Shown here: positions 1-10,481 of the stretch, in pieces
How positions within the stretch are numbered: the first letter of the stretch is position 1
Layout: every line of letters starts with the position of its first letter
From: Pithys albifrons albifrons
Taxonomy: Eukaryota > Chordata > Aves > Passeriformes > Thamnophilidae
Reading direction: 5' to 3'
DNA length: 64,000 nucleotides
NCBI RefSeq assembly: GCF_047495875.1
Contig: NC_092497.1
Location: 29,765,889-29,829,888, forward strand
Notes under the pieces: model-generated
What the model was told of the DNA's origin: nothing
The model's database searches: none
What the model saw: only the letters and a program-made list of their open reading frames with translations
Program-made: the position numbers and the translations under genes

Positions 1-424
1 TCCAGAAGAGGGTTAATTTTTGCAGTACCCAGGAAGGGGCATAGCTGGGACCTGGAAATTATTTTATACCACCCCTCATCTTTTTCTAGGCATAGGTAAA
101 GTGTTTGCTTTGTTGTTGGGGTAGTGTGGTGAAGAGAGAAGCTGGGTATTGTCAGGGGGTTTTGCAGCAAGGAATCACATGTGAATCATTCACCTTTTCT
201 TCTCATACATTGTCATTAGTACTGTTGCTGTTACAGTTTGTTGTCTAATTTCATTGCTGTTTCCGGTAAATTGTTCTTGTCTTAGCGTGATCATTACCTT
301 TTATGCTGCCAGTTCTCCTCTCCATCCTACGACAAGGGTAGCAGGCAGTGAGTGAGCTGCTCATGGTTTTGAAGTGTTTCAGTGGGAATACTGAATTGGG
401 GAATACCATTTCTAAAACATTACA
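1..424 (+). mobile_element. 3' part of an ERV 5' LTR (R/U5 side), cut by the window edge
   Basis: The stretch reads like the promoter-distal half of an avian ERV long terminal repeat. A T-rich segment near 190-300 is followed by a C/T-rich segment with the purine stretch 'cagtgagtgagctgctcatgg' near 345-367, and then a U5-like tail ending in 'acattaca' at about 424. The strongest support is context: a primer binding site follows 8 bases later and protease/RT remnants lie downstream on the same strand. The 5' end lies outside the window. The exact LTR end is inferred from the PBS, not from a second LTR copy, because no matching 3' LTR is visible. Confidence 0.55.
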
Positions 425-432
425 GTCTTATT

Positions 433-450
433 TGGCACCCAAGATGGGGC
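433..450 (+). promoter_or_regulatory. Degenerate retroviral primer binding site, tRNA-Lys type
   Basis: The 18 bases 'tggcacccaagatggggc' differ from the standard tRNA-Lys(1,2) primer site at three positions, two of them CpG-to-CpA type changes. The site sits just after the LTR end and is followed by a purine-rich leader ('gagggttgagataacaa'). It would have primed minus-strand DNA synthesis in the ancestral element. It supports + orientation for the whole left-hand ERV. Confidence 0.65.
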
Positions 451-792
451 ATGGAGGGTTGAGATAACAATAGATCGGAAAACAGTGGCTTGCAAACAAA
501 TGGGATTTAAACATTTGTTGTATTAGGTGCAGAGCCACTATTCATAAGTGTTGCTTGGTCTGTTCATGTATGGTACTTCATCCTGGATATACTTCCAAAT
601 CAGAACCATGTGTTCCTCATGGTGCTCTTTTTCAGCATCATGTACCAGGACTAGAACTAGGGGGGCTCTGCCTCCAGCCAAGTAGGGGAAAGGAACAGTA
701 GGATCTATTGGACTGTGTAGATGCAATAACCTGGCACATCAGACCCTCAAGAGTATAAGGTTTTAGCTAACACCAGTGCACAATGTCCCCTG
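451..792 (+). mobile_element. ERV internal leader, gag region largely missing
   Basis: This lies between the primer site and the first protease-like coding remnant. No open frame of retroviral gag size remains and I recognise no gag motif. Short open frames here are on either strand and resemble nothing I know. The 340 bases are far too short for a complete gag, so either a large internal deletion removed it or the parent element was already defective. Confidence 0.4.
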
Positions 793-1670
793 ATGTCATC
801 AAGATATGTAGAGGCAGAATCTATCTCTGTTCCTGGGGTGAGAAGGGAATCCCAACAGCTGACTTTACTGGAAGCTGAAGTCAGCCTGATCATAAACAAA
901 TGGCAATACCACCCATTGCGGCTGGCTCAGAGGCCCTTTGTACACTTGGCAAAAATTACATGGAGGACAGTTATTAAAAGGACACAAAAGAGCATTGTTG
1001 GGCTTTTGGAGTAGCTGCTGTAGACAAAATTAGACTGCTGAATACCTTGCCTGGTCTCTCAGACGACCCTTCTGCTCTGGGACTGCTGAGGGTTGAAGAA
1101 CAACAGGTACTGATCAGCACCATAACAGTGTACCACTGTCAATACTTCACCAACCACAACTCTATGACCTCCATCCATGAGAGGATTCATCAACTGGAGA
1201 GCCAGGGAATGAATGGTCAGCAAGACTTGCTCATCCTTTAATAGTCTCATGTGGCCAGTGTGTAAGTGCAGTGGAGAGTGGAGACTGACAGTAGACCCTT
1301 GTGGCTTGAAGGAAGTCACATCACCACTGAGTGCCACTGTGCCAAAAATGCTGGAACTTCAGTAAAAACTGTAGTCCAACACAGCAAAATGGTGCCACCA
1401 CTGACATTACTAATGCATTTTTTTCTATTCCTTTGTCAGCAGAGTGCAGACCACAGTTTGCTGTCATGTCGAGGGGTCGCCAGGACACCTGGAACCCCCT
1501 CTCCCAGAAGTAGAAACACAGCTCCACCATTTGCCACGGACTGATCCACACTGCACTGTAAAAAGTTGTGTGGCTTCAGAACACTTGCAATATATTGATG
1601 ACAAAATCATGTGGGGCAACAGAGCAGACAAACTATTTCAAAAAAAGGAAAGCCAGGTAACATCAAGAAA
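793..1670 (+). pseudogene. Decayed ERV protease/reverse-transcriptase (pro-pol) fragment
   Basis: Remnants of one polyprotein appear in all three + frames in the right order. At 793-1014 is a protease-end-like segment with 'RESQQLTLLEAEVSL'. At 1047-1241 is the linker into RT ('LPGLSDDPSALGLLRVEEQQ' lies across its start). At about 1403-1432 is an RT motif-A block 'DITNAFFSIPL', followed by 'AECRPQF'. At 1591-1602 is the catalytic YIDD box, preceded by 'LQ' and followed by a W-G-N triplet. At least two frame changes and several stops separate the blocks, so no protein is made. The RT thumb, connection, RNase H and integrase are absent, because homology stops when the satellite begins. The YIDD context resembles ERVL/ERVK-like avian elements; the class is not certain. 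The fragment is described as found and not reconstructed. Confidence 0.85.
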
Positions 1671-4600
1671 CCTGCCTTCCCTTCCCTTCCCTTCCCTTCC
1701 CTTCCTTTCCCTTCCCTTCCCTTCCCTTCCCTTCCCTTCCCTTCCCTTCCCTTCCCTTCCCTTCCCTTCCCTTCCCTTCCCTTCCCTTCCCTTCCCTTCC
1801 CTTCCCTTCCCTTCCCTTCCCTTCCCTTCCCTTCCCTTCCCTTCCCTTCCCTTCCCTTCCCTTCCCTTCCCTTCCCTTCCCTTCCCTTCCCTTCCCTTCC
1901 CTTCCCTTCCCTTCCCTTCCCTTCCCTTCCCTTCCCTTCCCTTCCCTTCCCTTCCCTTCCCTTCCCAAACCTTCCCTTCCCTTCCCAAACCTTCCCTTCC
2001 CTTCCCTTCCCTTCCCAAACCTTCCCTTCCCTTCCCAAACCTTCCCTTCCCTTCCCTTCCCAAACCTTCCCTTCCCAAACCTTCCCTTCCCAAACCTTCC
2101 CTTCCCAAACCTTCCCTTCCCAAACCTTCCCTTCCCAAACCTTCCCTACCCTTCCCTTCCCAAACCTTCCCTTCCCAAACCTTCCCTTCCCAAACCTTCC
2201 CTTCCCAAACCTTCCCTTCCCAAACCTTCCCTTCCCTTCCCAAACCTTCCCTTCCCTTCCCAAACCTTCCCTTCCCTTCCCTTCCCTTCCCTTCCCTTCC
2301 CAAACCTTCCCTTCCCAAACCTTCCCTTCCCTTCCCAAACCTTCCCTTCCCAAACCTTCCCTTCCCAAACCTTCCCTTCCCTTCCCTTCCCTTCCCTTCC
2401 CTTCCCTTCCCTTCCCTTCCCTTCCCTTCCCTTCCCTCCCTTCCCTTCCCTTCCCTTCCCTTCCCTTCCCTTCCCTTCCCTTCCCTTCCCTTCCCTTCCC
2501 TTCCCTTCCCTTCCCTTCCCTTCCCTTCCCTTCCCTTCCCTTCCCTTCCCTTCCCAAACCTTCCCTTCCCTTCCCAAACCTTCCCTTCCCTTCCCAAACC
2601 TTCCCTTCCCAAACCTTCCCTTCCCAAACCTTCCCTTCCCTTCCCAAACCTTCCCAAACCTTCCCTTCCCTTCCCAAACCTTCCCATCCCTTCCCTTCCC
2701 TTCCCTTCCCTTCCCTTCCCTTCCCTTCCCTTCCCTTCCCTTCCCTTCCCTTCCCTTCCCTTCCCTTCCCTTCCCTTCCCTTCCCTTCCCTTCCCTTCCC
2801 TTCCCTTCCCTTCCCTTCCCTTCCCTTCCCTTCCCTTCCCTTCCCTTCCCTTCCCTTCCCTTCCCTTCCCTTCCCTTCCCTTCCCTTCCCTTCCCTTCCC
2901 TTCCCTTCCCTTCCCTTCCCTTCCCTTCCCTTGCCAAACCTTCCCTTCCCTTGCCAAACCTTCCCTTCCCAAACCTTCCCTTCCCAAACCTTCCCTTCCC
3001 AAACCTTCCCTTCCCAAACCTTCCCTTCCCTTCCCAAACCTTCCCTTCCCTTCCCTTCCCAAACCTTCCCTTCCCTTCCCAAACCTTCCCTTCCCAAACC
3101 TTCCCTTCCCTTCCCAAACCTTCCCAAACCTTCCCAAACCTTCCCTTCCCAAACCTTCCCTTCCCAAACCTTCCCTTCCCAAACCTTCTTTCCCTTCCCA
3201 AACCTTCCCTTCCCTTCCCAAACCTTCCCTTCCCAAACCTTCCCTTCCCAAACCTTCCCTTCCCAAACCTTCCCAAACCTTCCCTTCCCAAACCTTCCCT
3301 TCCCAAACCCCTTCCCTTCCCAAACCTTCCCTTCCCAAACCTTCCCTTCCCAAACCTTCCCTTCCCAAACCTTCCCTTCCCAAAACTTCCCTTCCCAAAC
3401 CTTCCCTTCCCAAAACTTCCCTTCCCAAACCTTCCCTTCCCTTCCCTTCCCTTCCCTTCCCTTCCCTTCCCTTCCCTTCCCTTCCCTTCCCTTCCCTTCC
3501 CTTCCCTTCCCTTCCCTTCCCTTCCCTTCCCTTCCCTTCCCTTCCCTTCCCTTCCCTTCCCTTCCCTTCCCTTCCCTTCCCTTCCCTTCCCTTCCCTTCC
3601 CTTCCCTTCCCTTCCCTTCCCTTCCCTTCCCTTCCCTTCCCTTCCCTTCCCTTCCCTTCCCTTCCCAAACCTTCCCTTCCCAAACCTTCCCTTCCCTTCC
3701 CTTCCCTTCCCAAACCTTCCCTTCCCTTCCCTTCCCAAACCTTCCCTTCCCAAACCTTCCCTTCCCTTCCCAAACCTTCCCTTCCCAAACCTTCCCTTCC
3801 CTTCCCTTCCCAAACCTTCCCTTCCCAAACCTTCCCTTCCCAAACCTTCCCTTCCCTTCCCTTCCCTTCCCTTCCCTTCCCTTCCCTTCCCTTCCCTTCC
3901 CTTCCCTTCCCTTCCCTTCCCTTCCCAAACCTTCCCTTCCCTTCCCAAACCTTCCCTTCCCAAACCTTCCCTTCCCTTCCCTTCCCTTCCCTTCCCTTCC
4001 CTTCCCTTCCCTTCCCTTCCCTTCCCTTCCCTTCCCTTCCCTTCCCTTCCCTTCCCTTCCCTTCCCTTCCCTTCCCTTCCCTTCCCTTCCCTTCCCAAAC
4101 CTTCCCAAACCTTCCCAAACCTTCCCTTCCCTTCCCTTCCCAAACCTTCCCTTCCCTTCCCAAACCTTCCCTTCCCAAACCTTCCCTTCCCTTCCCAAAC
4201 CTTCCCAAACCTTCCCTTCCCTTCCCTTCCCTTCCCTTCCCTTCCCTTCCCTTCCCTTCCCTTCCCTTCCCAAACCTTCCCTTCCCTTCCCTTCCCTTCC
4301 CTTCCCTTCCCTTCCCTTCCCTTCCCTTCCCTTCCCTTCCCTTCCCTTCCCTTCCCTTCCCTTCCCTTCCCTTCCCTTCCCTTCCCTTCCCTTCCCTTCC
4401 CTTCCCTTCCCTTCCCTTCCCTTCCCTTCCCTTCCCTTCCCTTCCCAAACCTTCCCTTCCCTTCCCAAACCTTCCCTTCCCTTCCCTTCCCTTCCCAAAC
4501 CTTCCCTTCCCTTCCCTTCCCTTTCCAAACCTTCCCAAACATTCTCAAACCTTCCCAAACCTTCCCAAACCTTCCCAAAACTTCCCTTCCCTTCCCAAAC

Positions 4601-5255
4601 CTTCCCTTCCCTTCCCAAACCTTCCCTTCCCAAACCTTCCCTTCCCAAACCTTCCCTTCCCTTCCCAAACCTTCCCTTCCCAAACCTTCCCTTCCCTTCC
4701 CTTCCCAAACCTTCCCTTCCCTTCCCTTCCCTTCCCTTCCCTTCCCTTCCCTTCCCTTCCCTTCCCTTCCCTTCCCTTCCCTTCCCTTCCCTTCCCTTCC
4801 CTTCCCTTCCCTTCCCTTCCCTTCCCTTCCCTTCCCTTCCCTTCCCTTCCCTTCCCTTCCCTTCCCTTCCCTTCCCTTCCCTTCCCTTCCCTTCCCTTCC
4901 CTTCCCTTCCCTTCCCAAACCTTCCCAAACCTTCCCAAACCTTCCCAAACCTTCCCTTCGCAAACCTTCCTTCCCTTCCCAAACCTTCCCTTCCCTTCCC
5001 AAACCTTCCCTTCCCAAACCTTCCCTTCCCTTCCCAAACCTTTCCTTCCCAAACCTTCCCTTCCCAAACCTTCCCTTCCCTTCCCTTCCCTTCCCTTCCC
5101 TTCCCTTCCCAAACCTTCCCTTCCCTTCCCTTCCCTTCCCTTCCCTTCCCTTCCCTTCCCTTCCCTTCCCTTCCCTTCCCTTCCCTTCCCTTCCCTTCCC
5201 TTCCCTTCCCTTCCCTTCCCTTCCCTTCCCTTCCCTTCCCTTCCCTTCCCTTCCC

Positions 5256-5420
5256 TTCCCGAACCTTCCCGAACCTTCCCTTCCCTTCCCTTCCCGAACC
5301 TTCCCAAACCTTCCCTTCCCTTCCCGAACCTTCCCTTCCCGAACCTTCCCTTCCCTTCCCGAACCTTCCCTTCCCGAACCTTCCCTTCCCGAACCTTCCA
5401 GAACCTTCCCTTCCCAAACC
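5256..5420. repeat. First GAACC-rich block (heat-shock-element-like units)
   Basis: About nine GAACC units sit among TTCCC units here. 'ttcccgaaccttcccgaaccttccc' spans 5256-5280, giving TTC and GAA triplets alternating every five bases (five contiguous units). This pattern is the heat-shock element consensus. Before this point the array has only AAACC-type variants, so GAACC chemistry enters the array here on the + strand. Confidence 0.8.
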
Positions 5421-6427
5421 TTCCCTTCCCTTTCCTTCCCTTCCCTTCCCTTCCCTTCCCTTCCCTTCCCTTCCCTTCCCTTCCCTTCCCTTCCCTTCCC
5501 TTCCCTTCCCTTCCCTTCCCTTCCCTTCCCTTCCCTTCCCTTCCCTTCCCTTCCCTTCCCTTCCCAAACCTTCCCAAACCTTCCCAAACCTTCCCAAACC
5601 TTCCCAAACCTTCCCAAACCTTCCCTTCCCTTCCCAAACCTTCCCTTCCCTTCCCAAACCTTCCCTTCCCTTCCCAAACCTTCCCTTCCCAAACCTTCCC
5701 TTCCCAAACCTTCCCTTCCCTTCCCTTCCCTTCCCAAACCTTCCCTTCCCTTCCCTTCCCTTCCCTTCCCTTCCCTTCCCTTCCCTTCCCTTCCCTTCCC
5801 TTCCCTTCCCTTCCCTTCCCTTCCCTTCCCTTCCCTTCCCTTCCCTTCCCTTCCCTTCCCTTCCCTTCCCTTCCCTTCCCTTCCCTTCCCTTCCCTTCCC
5901 TTCCCTTCCCTTCCCAAACCTTCCCAAACCTTCCCAAACCTTCCCTTCCCTTCCCAAACCTTCCCTTCCCTTCCCTTCCCTTCCCTTCCCTTCCCTTCCC
6001 TTCCCAAACCTTCCCTTCCCTTCCCAAACCTTCCCTTCCCAAACCTTCCCTTCCCAAACCTTCCCTTCCCAAACCTTCCCAAACCTTCCCTTCCCTTCCC
6101 AAAACTTCCCTTCCCAAAACTTCCCTTCCCAAACCTTCCCTTCCCAAACCGTCCCTTCCCAAACCTTTCCTTCCCAAACATTCCCTTCCCTTCCCTTCCC
6201 TTCCCTTCCCTTCCCTTCCCTTCCCTTCCCTTCCCTTCCCTTCCCTTCCCTTCCCTTCCCTTCCCTTCCCTTCCCTTCCCTTCCCTTCCCTTCCCTTCCC
6301 TTCCCTTCCCTTCCCTTCCCTTCCCTTCCCTTCCCTTCCCTTCCCTTCCCTTCCCTTCCCTTCCCTTCCCTTCCCTTCCCTTCCCTTCCCTTCCCTTCCC
6401 TTCCCTTCCCTTCCCAAACCTTCCCTT

Positions 6428-6965
6428 CCCGAACCTTCCCTTCCCGAACCTTCCCGAACCTTCCCTTCCAGAACCTTCCCTTCCAGAACCTTCCCTTCCC
6501 TTCCCTTCTCTTCCAGAACCTTCCCTTCCAGAACCTTCCCTTCCCTTCCAGAACCTTCCCTTCCAGAACCTTCCCTTCCCTTCCAGAACCTTCCCTTCCC
6601 TTCCCTTCCCTTCCAGAACCTTCCCTTCCCTTCCCTTCCCTTCCCTTCCAGAACCTTCCCTTCCCTTCCCTTCCCTTCCAGAACCTTCCCTTCCCTTCCC
6701 TTCCCTTCCCTTCCCTTCCCTTCCCTTCCAGAACCTTCCCTTCCCTTCCCTTCCCTTCCAGAACCTTCCCTTCCCTTCCCTTCCCTTCCCTTCCCTTCCC
6801 TTCCCTTCCCTTCCCTTCCCTTCCCTTCCCTTCCCTTCCCTTCCCTTCCCTTCCCTTCCCTTCCCTTCCCTTCCCTTCCCTTCCCTTCCCAAACCTTCCC
6901 TTCCCTTCCAGAACCTTCCCTTCCCTTCCCTTCCAGAACCTTCCCTTCCCTTCCAGAATCTTCCC
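6428..6965. repeat. GAACC/CAGAACC block
   Basis: Around 18 units of CCCGAACC, CCAGAACC or CCAGAATC are interspersed with TTCCC. Each intact 'TTCCAGAACCTTC' or 'TTCCCGAACCTTC' matches TTCnnGAAnnTTC. It carries the markers 'ttctcttccagaacc' and 'agaatcttccc', both copied in later higher-order units. Confidence 0.85.
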
Positions 6966-8145
6966 TTCCCTTCCCTTCCCTTCCCTTCCCTTCCCTTCCC
7001 TTCCCTTCCCTTCCCTTCCCTTCCCTTCCCTTCCCTTCCCTTCCCTTCCCTTCCCTTCCCTTCCCTTCCCTTCCCTTCCCTTCCCTTCCCTTCCCTTCCC
7101 TTCCCTTCCCTTCCCTTCCCTTCCCTTCCCTTCCCTTCCCTTCCCTTCCCTTCCCTTCCCTTCCCTTCCCTTCCCTTCCCTTCCCTTCCCAAACCTTCCC
7201 AAACCTTCCCAAACCTTCCCTTCCCTTCCCAAACCTTCCCTTCCCTTCCCAAACCTTCCCTTCCCTTCCCTTCCCAAACCTTCCCTTCCCAAACCTTCCC
7301 TTCCCAAACCTTCCCAAAGCTTCCCAAACCTTCCCAAACCTTCCCAAACCTTCCCTTCCCTTCCCAAACCTTCCCTTCCCTTCCCAAACCTTCCCTTCCC
7401 TTCCCTTCCCAAACCTTCCCTTCCCAAACCTTCCCTTCCCAAACCTTCCCTTCCCTTCCCTTCCCTTCCCTTCCCTTCCCAAACCTTCCCTTCCCTTCCC
7501 TTCCCTTCCCTTCCCTTCCCTTCCCTTCCCTTCCCTTCCCTTCCCTTCCCTTCCCTTCCCTTCCCTTCCCTTCCCTTCCCTTCCCTTCCCTTCCCTTCCC
7601 TTCCCTTCCCTTCCCTTCCCTTCCCTTCCCTTCCCTTCCCTTCCCTTCCCTTCCCTTCCCTTCCCCTCCCTTCCCTTCCCTTCCCAAACCTTCCCAAACC
7701 TTCCCAAACCTTCCCTTCCCTTCCCAAACCTTCCCTTCCCTTCCCTTCCCTTCCCAAACCTTCCCTTCCCTTCCCAAACCTTCCCTTCCCAAACCTTCCC
7801 TTCCCAAACCTTCCCTTCCCAAACCTTCCCAAACCTTCCCTTCCCTTCCCAAAACTTCCCTTCCCAAAACTTCCCTTCCCAAACCTTCCCTTCCCAAACC
7901 GTCCCTTCCCAAACCTTTCCTTCCCTTCCCTTCCCTTCCCTTCCCTTCCCTTCCCTTCCCTTCCCTTCCCTTCCCTTCCCTTCCCTTCCCTTCCCTTCCC
8001 TTCCCTTCCCTTCCCTTCCCTTCCCTTCCCTTCCCTTCCCTTCCCTTCCCTTCCCTTCCCTTCCCTTCCCTTCCCTTCCCTTCCCTTCCCTTCCCTTCCC
8101 TTCCCTTCCCTTCCCTTCCCTTCCCTTCCCTTCCCTTCCCTTCCC

Positions 8146-8715
8146 TTCCCGAACCTTCCCGAACCTTCCCGAACCTTCCCTTCCCTTCCCTTCCCGAACC
8201 TTCCCTTCCAGAACCTTCCCTTCCAGAACCTTCCCTTCCCTTCCCTTCTCTTCCAGAACCTTCCCTTCCAGAACCTTCCCTTCCCTTCCAGAACCTTCCC
8301 TTCCAGAACCTTCCCTTCCCTTCCAGAACCTTCCCTTCCCTTCCCTTCCCTTCCAGAACCTTCCCTTCCCTTCCCTTCCAGAACCTTCCCTTCCCTTCCC
8401 TTCCCTTCCCTTCCCTTCCAGAACCTTACCTTCCCTTCCCTTCCCTTCCCTTCCCTTCCCTTCCCTTCCCTTCCCTTCCCTTCCCTTCCCTTCCCTTCCC
8501 TTCCCTTCCCTTCCCTTCCCTTCCCTTCCCTTCCCTTCCCTTCCCTTCCCTTCCCTTCCCTTCCCTTCCCTTCCCTTCCCTTCCCTTCCCTTCCCTTCCC
8601 TTCCCTTCCCTTCCTTCCTTCCCTTCCCTTCCCTTCCCTTCCCTTCCCTTCCCTTCCAGAACCTTCCCTTCCCTTCCCTTCCAGAACCTTCCCTTCCCTT
8701 CCAGAATCTTCCCTT
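8146..8715. repeat. GAACC block with the longest alternating TTC/GAA run
   Basis: TTC triplets at 8146, 8156, 8166 and 8176 alternate with GAA triplets at 8151, 8161 and 8171. These are seven contiguous 5-bp units in the inverted arrangement that HSF trimers recognise. CCAGAACC units follow to about 8430, and further copies lie at 8656-8710. The layout matches the block at 6428-6965, about 1.74 kb upstream. Confidence 0.85.
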
Positions 8716-10481
8716 CCCTTCCCTTCCCTTCCCTTCCCTTCCCTTCCCTTCCCTTCCCTTCCCTTCCCTTCCCTTCCCTTCCTTCCCTTCCCTTCCCTTC
8801 CCTTCCCTTCCCTTCCCTTCCCTTCCCTTCCCTTCCCTTCCCTTCCCTTCCCTTCCTCCTTCCATAACCATCCCTTCCCATCCCTTCCCTTCCCTTCCCT
8901 TCCCTTCCTTCCCATCCCTTCCCTTCCCTTCCCTTCCTTCCCTTCCCTTCCCTTCCCTTCCCTTCCTTCCCTTCCCTTCCCTAACCTTCCTTCCCAAACC
9001 ATCCCTTCCCCAAACCTTCCCTTCCCATCCCAAACCTTCCCTTCCCAAACCTTCCCTTCCCAAACCTTCCAAACCTTCCCTTCCCTTCCCAAACCTTCCC
9101 TTCCCTTCCCTTCCCAAACCTTCCCATCCCAAACCTTCCCTTCCCAAACCTTCCCAAACCTTCCCAAACCTTCCCAAACCTTCCCTACCCAAACCTTCCC
9201 TTCCCAAACCTTCCCAAACCTTCCCTTCCCAAACCTTCCCTTCCCTTCCCAAACCTTCCCTTCCCAAACCCTTCCCTTCCCAAACCTTCCCCTCCCAAAC
9301 CTTCCCAACCTTCCCAAACCTTCCCTTCCCAAACCTTCCCTTCCCAAACCTTCCCAAACCTTCCCTTCCCAAACCTTCCCTTCCCTTCCCAAACCTTCCC
9401 TTCCCAAACCTTCCCTTTCCAAACCTTCCCTTCCCTTCCCTTCCCTTCCCTTCCCTTCCCTTCCCTTCCCTTCCCTTCCCTTCCCTTCCCTTCCCTTCCC
9501 TTCCCTTCCCTTCCCTTCCCTTCCCTTCCCTTCCCTTCCCTTCCCTTCCCTTCCCTTCCCTTCCCTTCCCTTCCCTTCCCTTCCCTTCCCTTCCCTTCCC
9601 TTCCCTTCCTTCCCTTCCCTTCCCTTCCCTTCCCTTCCCTTCCCTTCCCTTCCCTTCCCTTCCCTAACCTTCCCAAACCTTCCCAAACCTTCCCAAACCT
9701 TCCCAAACCTTCCCAAACCTTCCCAAACCTTCCCTTCCCAAAACTTCCCTTCCCAAACCTTCCCTTCCCAAAACCTTCCCTTCCCAAACCTTCCCTTCCC
9801 TTCCCAAACCTTCCCTTCCCAAACCTTCCCTTCCCAAACCTTCCCTTCCCAAACCTTCCCAAACCTTCCCTTCCCTTCCCAAACCTTCCCTTCCCTTCCC
9901 TTCCCAAAACTTCCCTTCCCTTCCCTTCCCAAACCTTCCCTTCCCAAACCTTCCCTTCCCAAACCTTCCCTTCCCAAGCTTCCCAAACCTTCCCAAACCT
10001 TCCCAAACCTTCCCTTCCCTTCCCAAACCTTCCCTTCCCAAACCTTCCCTTCCCAAACCTTCCCTTCCCAAACCTTCCCTTCCCAAACCTTCCCAAACCT
10101 TCCCTTCCCAAACCTTCCCTTCCCAAACCTTCCCTTTCCAAACCTTCCCTTCCCTTCCTTCCCTTCCCTTCCCTTCCCTTCCCTTCCCTTCCCTTCCCCT
10201 TCCCTTCCCTTCCCTTCCCTTCCCTTCCCTTCCCTTCCCTTCCCTTCCCTTCCCTTCCTTCCCTTCCTTCCCTTCCCTTCCCTTCCCTTCCCTTCCCTTC
10301 CCTTCCCTTCCCTTCCCTTCCTTCCCTTCCCTTCCCTTCCCTTCCCTTCCCTTCCTTCCCTTCCCTTCCCTTCCCTTCCTTCCCTTCCCTTCCCTTCCCT
10401 TCCCTTCCCTTCCCTTCCCTTCCCTTCCCTTCTCTTCCCTTCCCTTCCCTTCCCTTCCCTTCCCTTCCCTTCCCTTCCCTT

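Larger units (their letters stand above)
1675..8850. repeat. Highly regular zone of the satellite, with a ~1.75-kb higher-order repeat
   Basis: The five-base phase is almost perfect here, with rare slips such as those near 2437, 3189 and 3309. Pure TTCCC blocks recur (for example 1675-1965, 2689-2930, 3431-3660, 4271-4443, 4705-4915, 6181-6410, 6960-7190, 7920-8150). Rare marker variants show a repeat of about 1.75 kb: 'aaaccgtccc' at 6146 and 7896, 'ttctcttccagaacc' at about 6508 and 8248, and 'agaatcttccc' at 6956 and 8702. The array therefore grew by copying kilobase-sized blocks as well as by slippage of pentamers. Confidence 0.85.
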
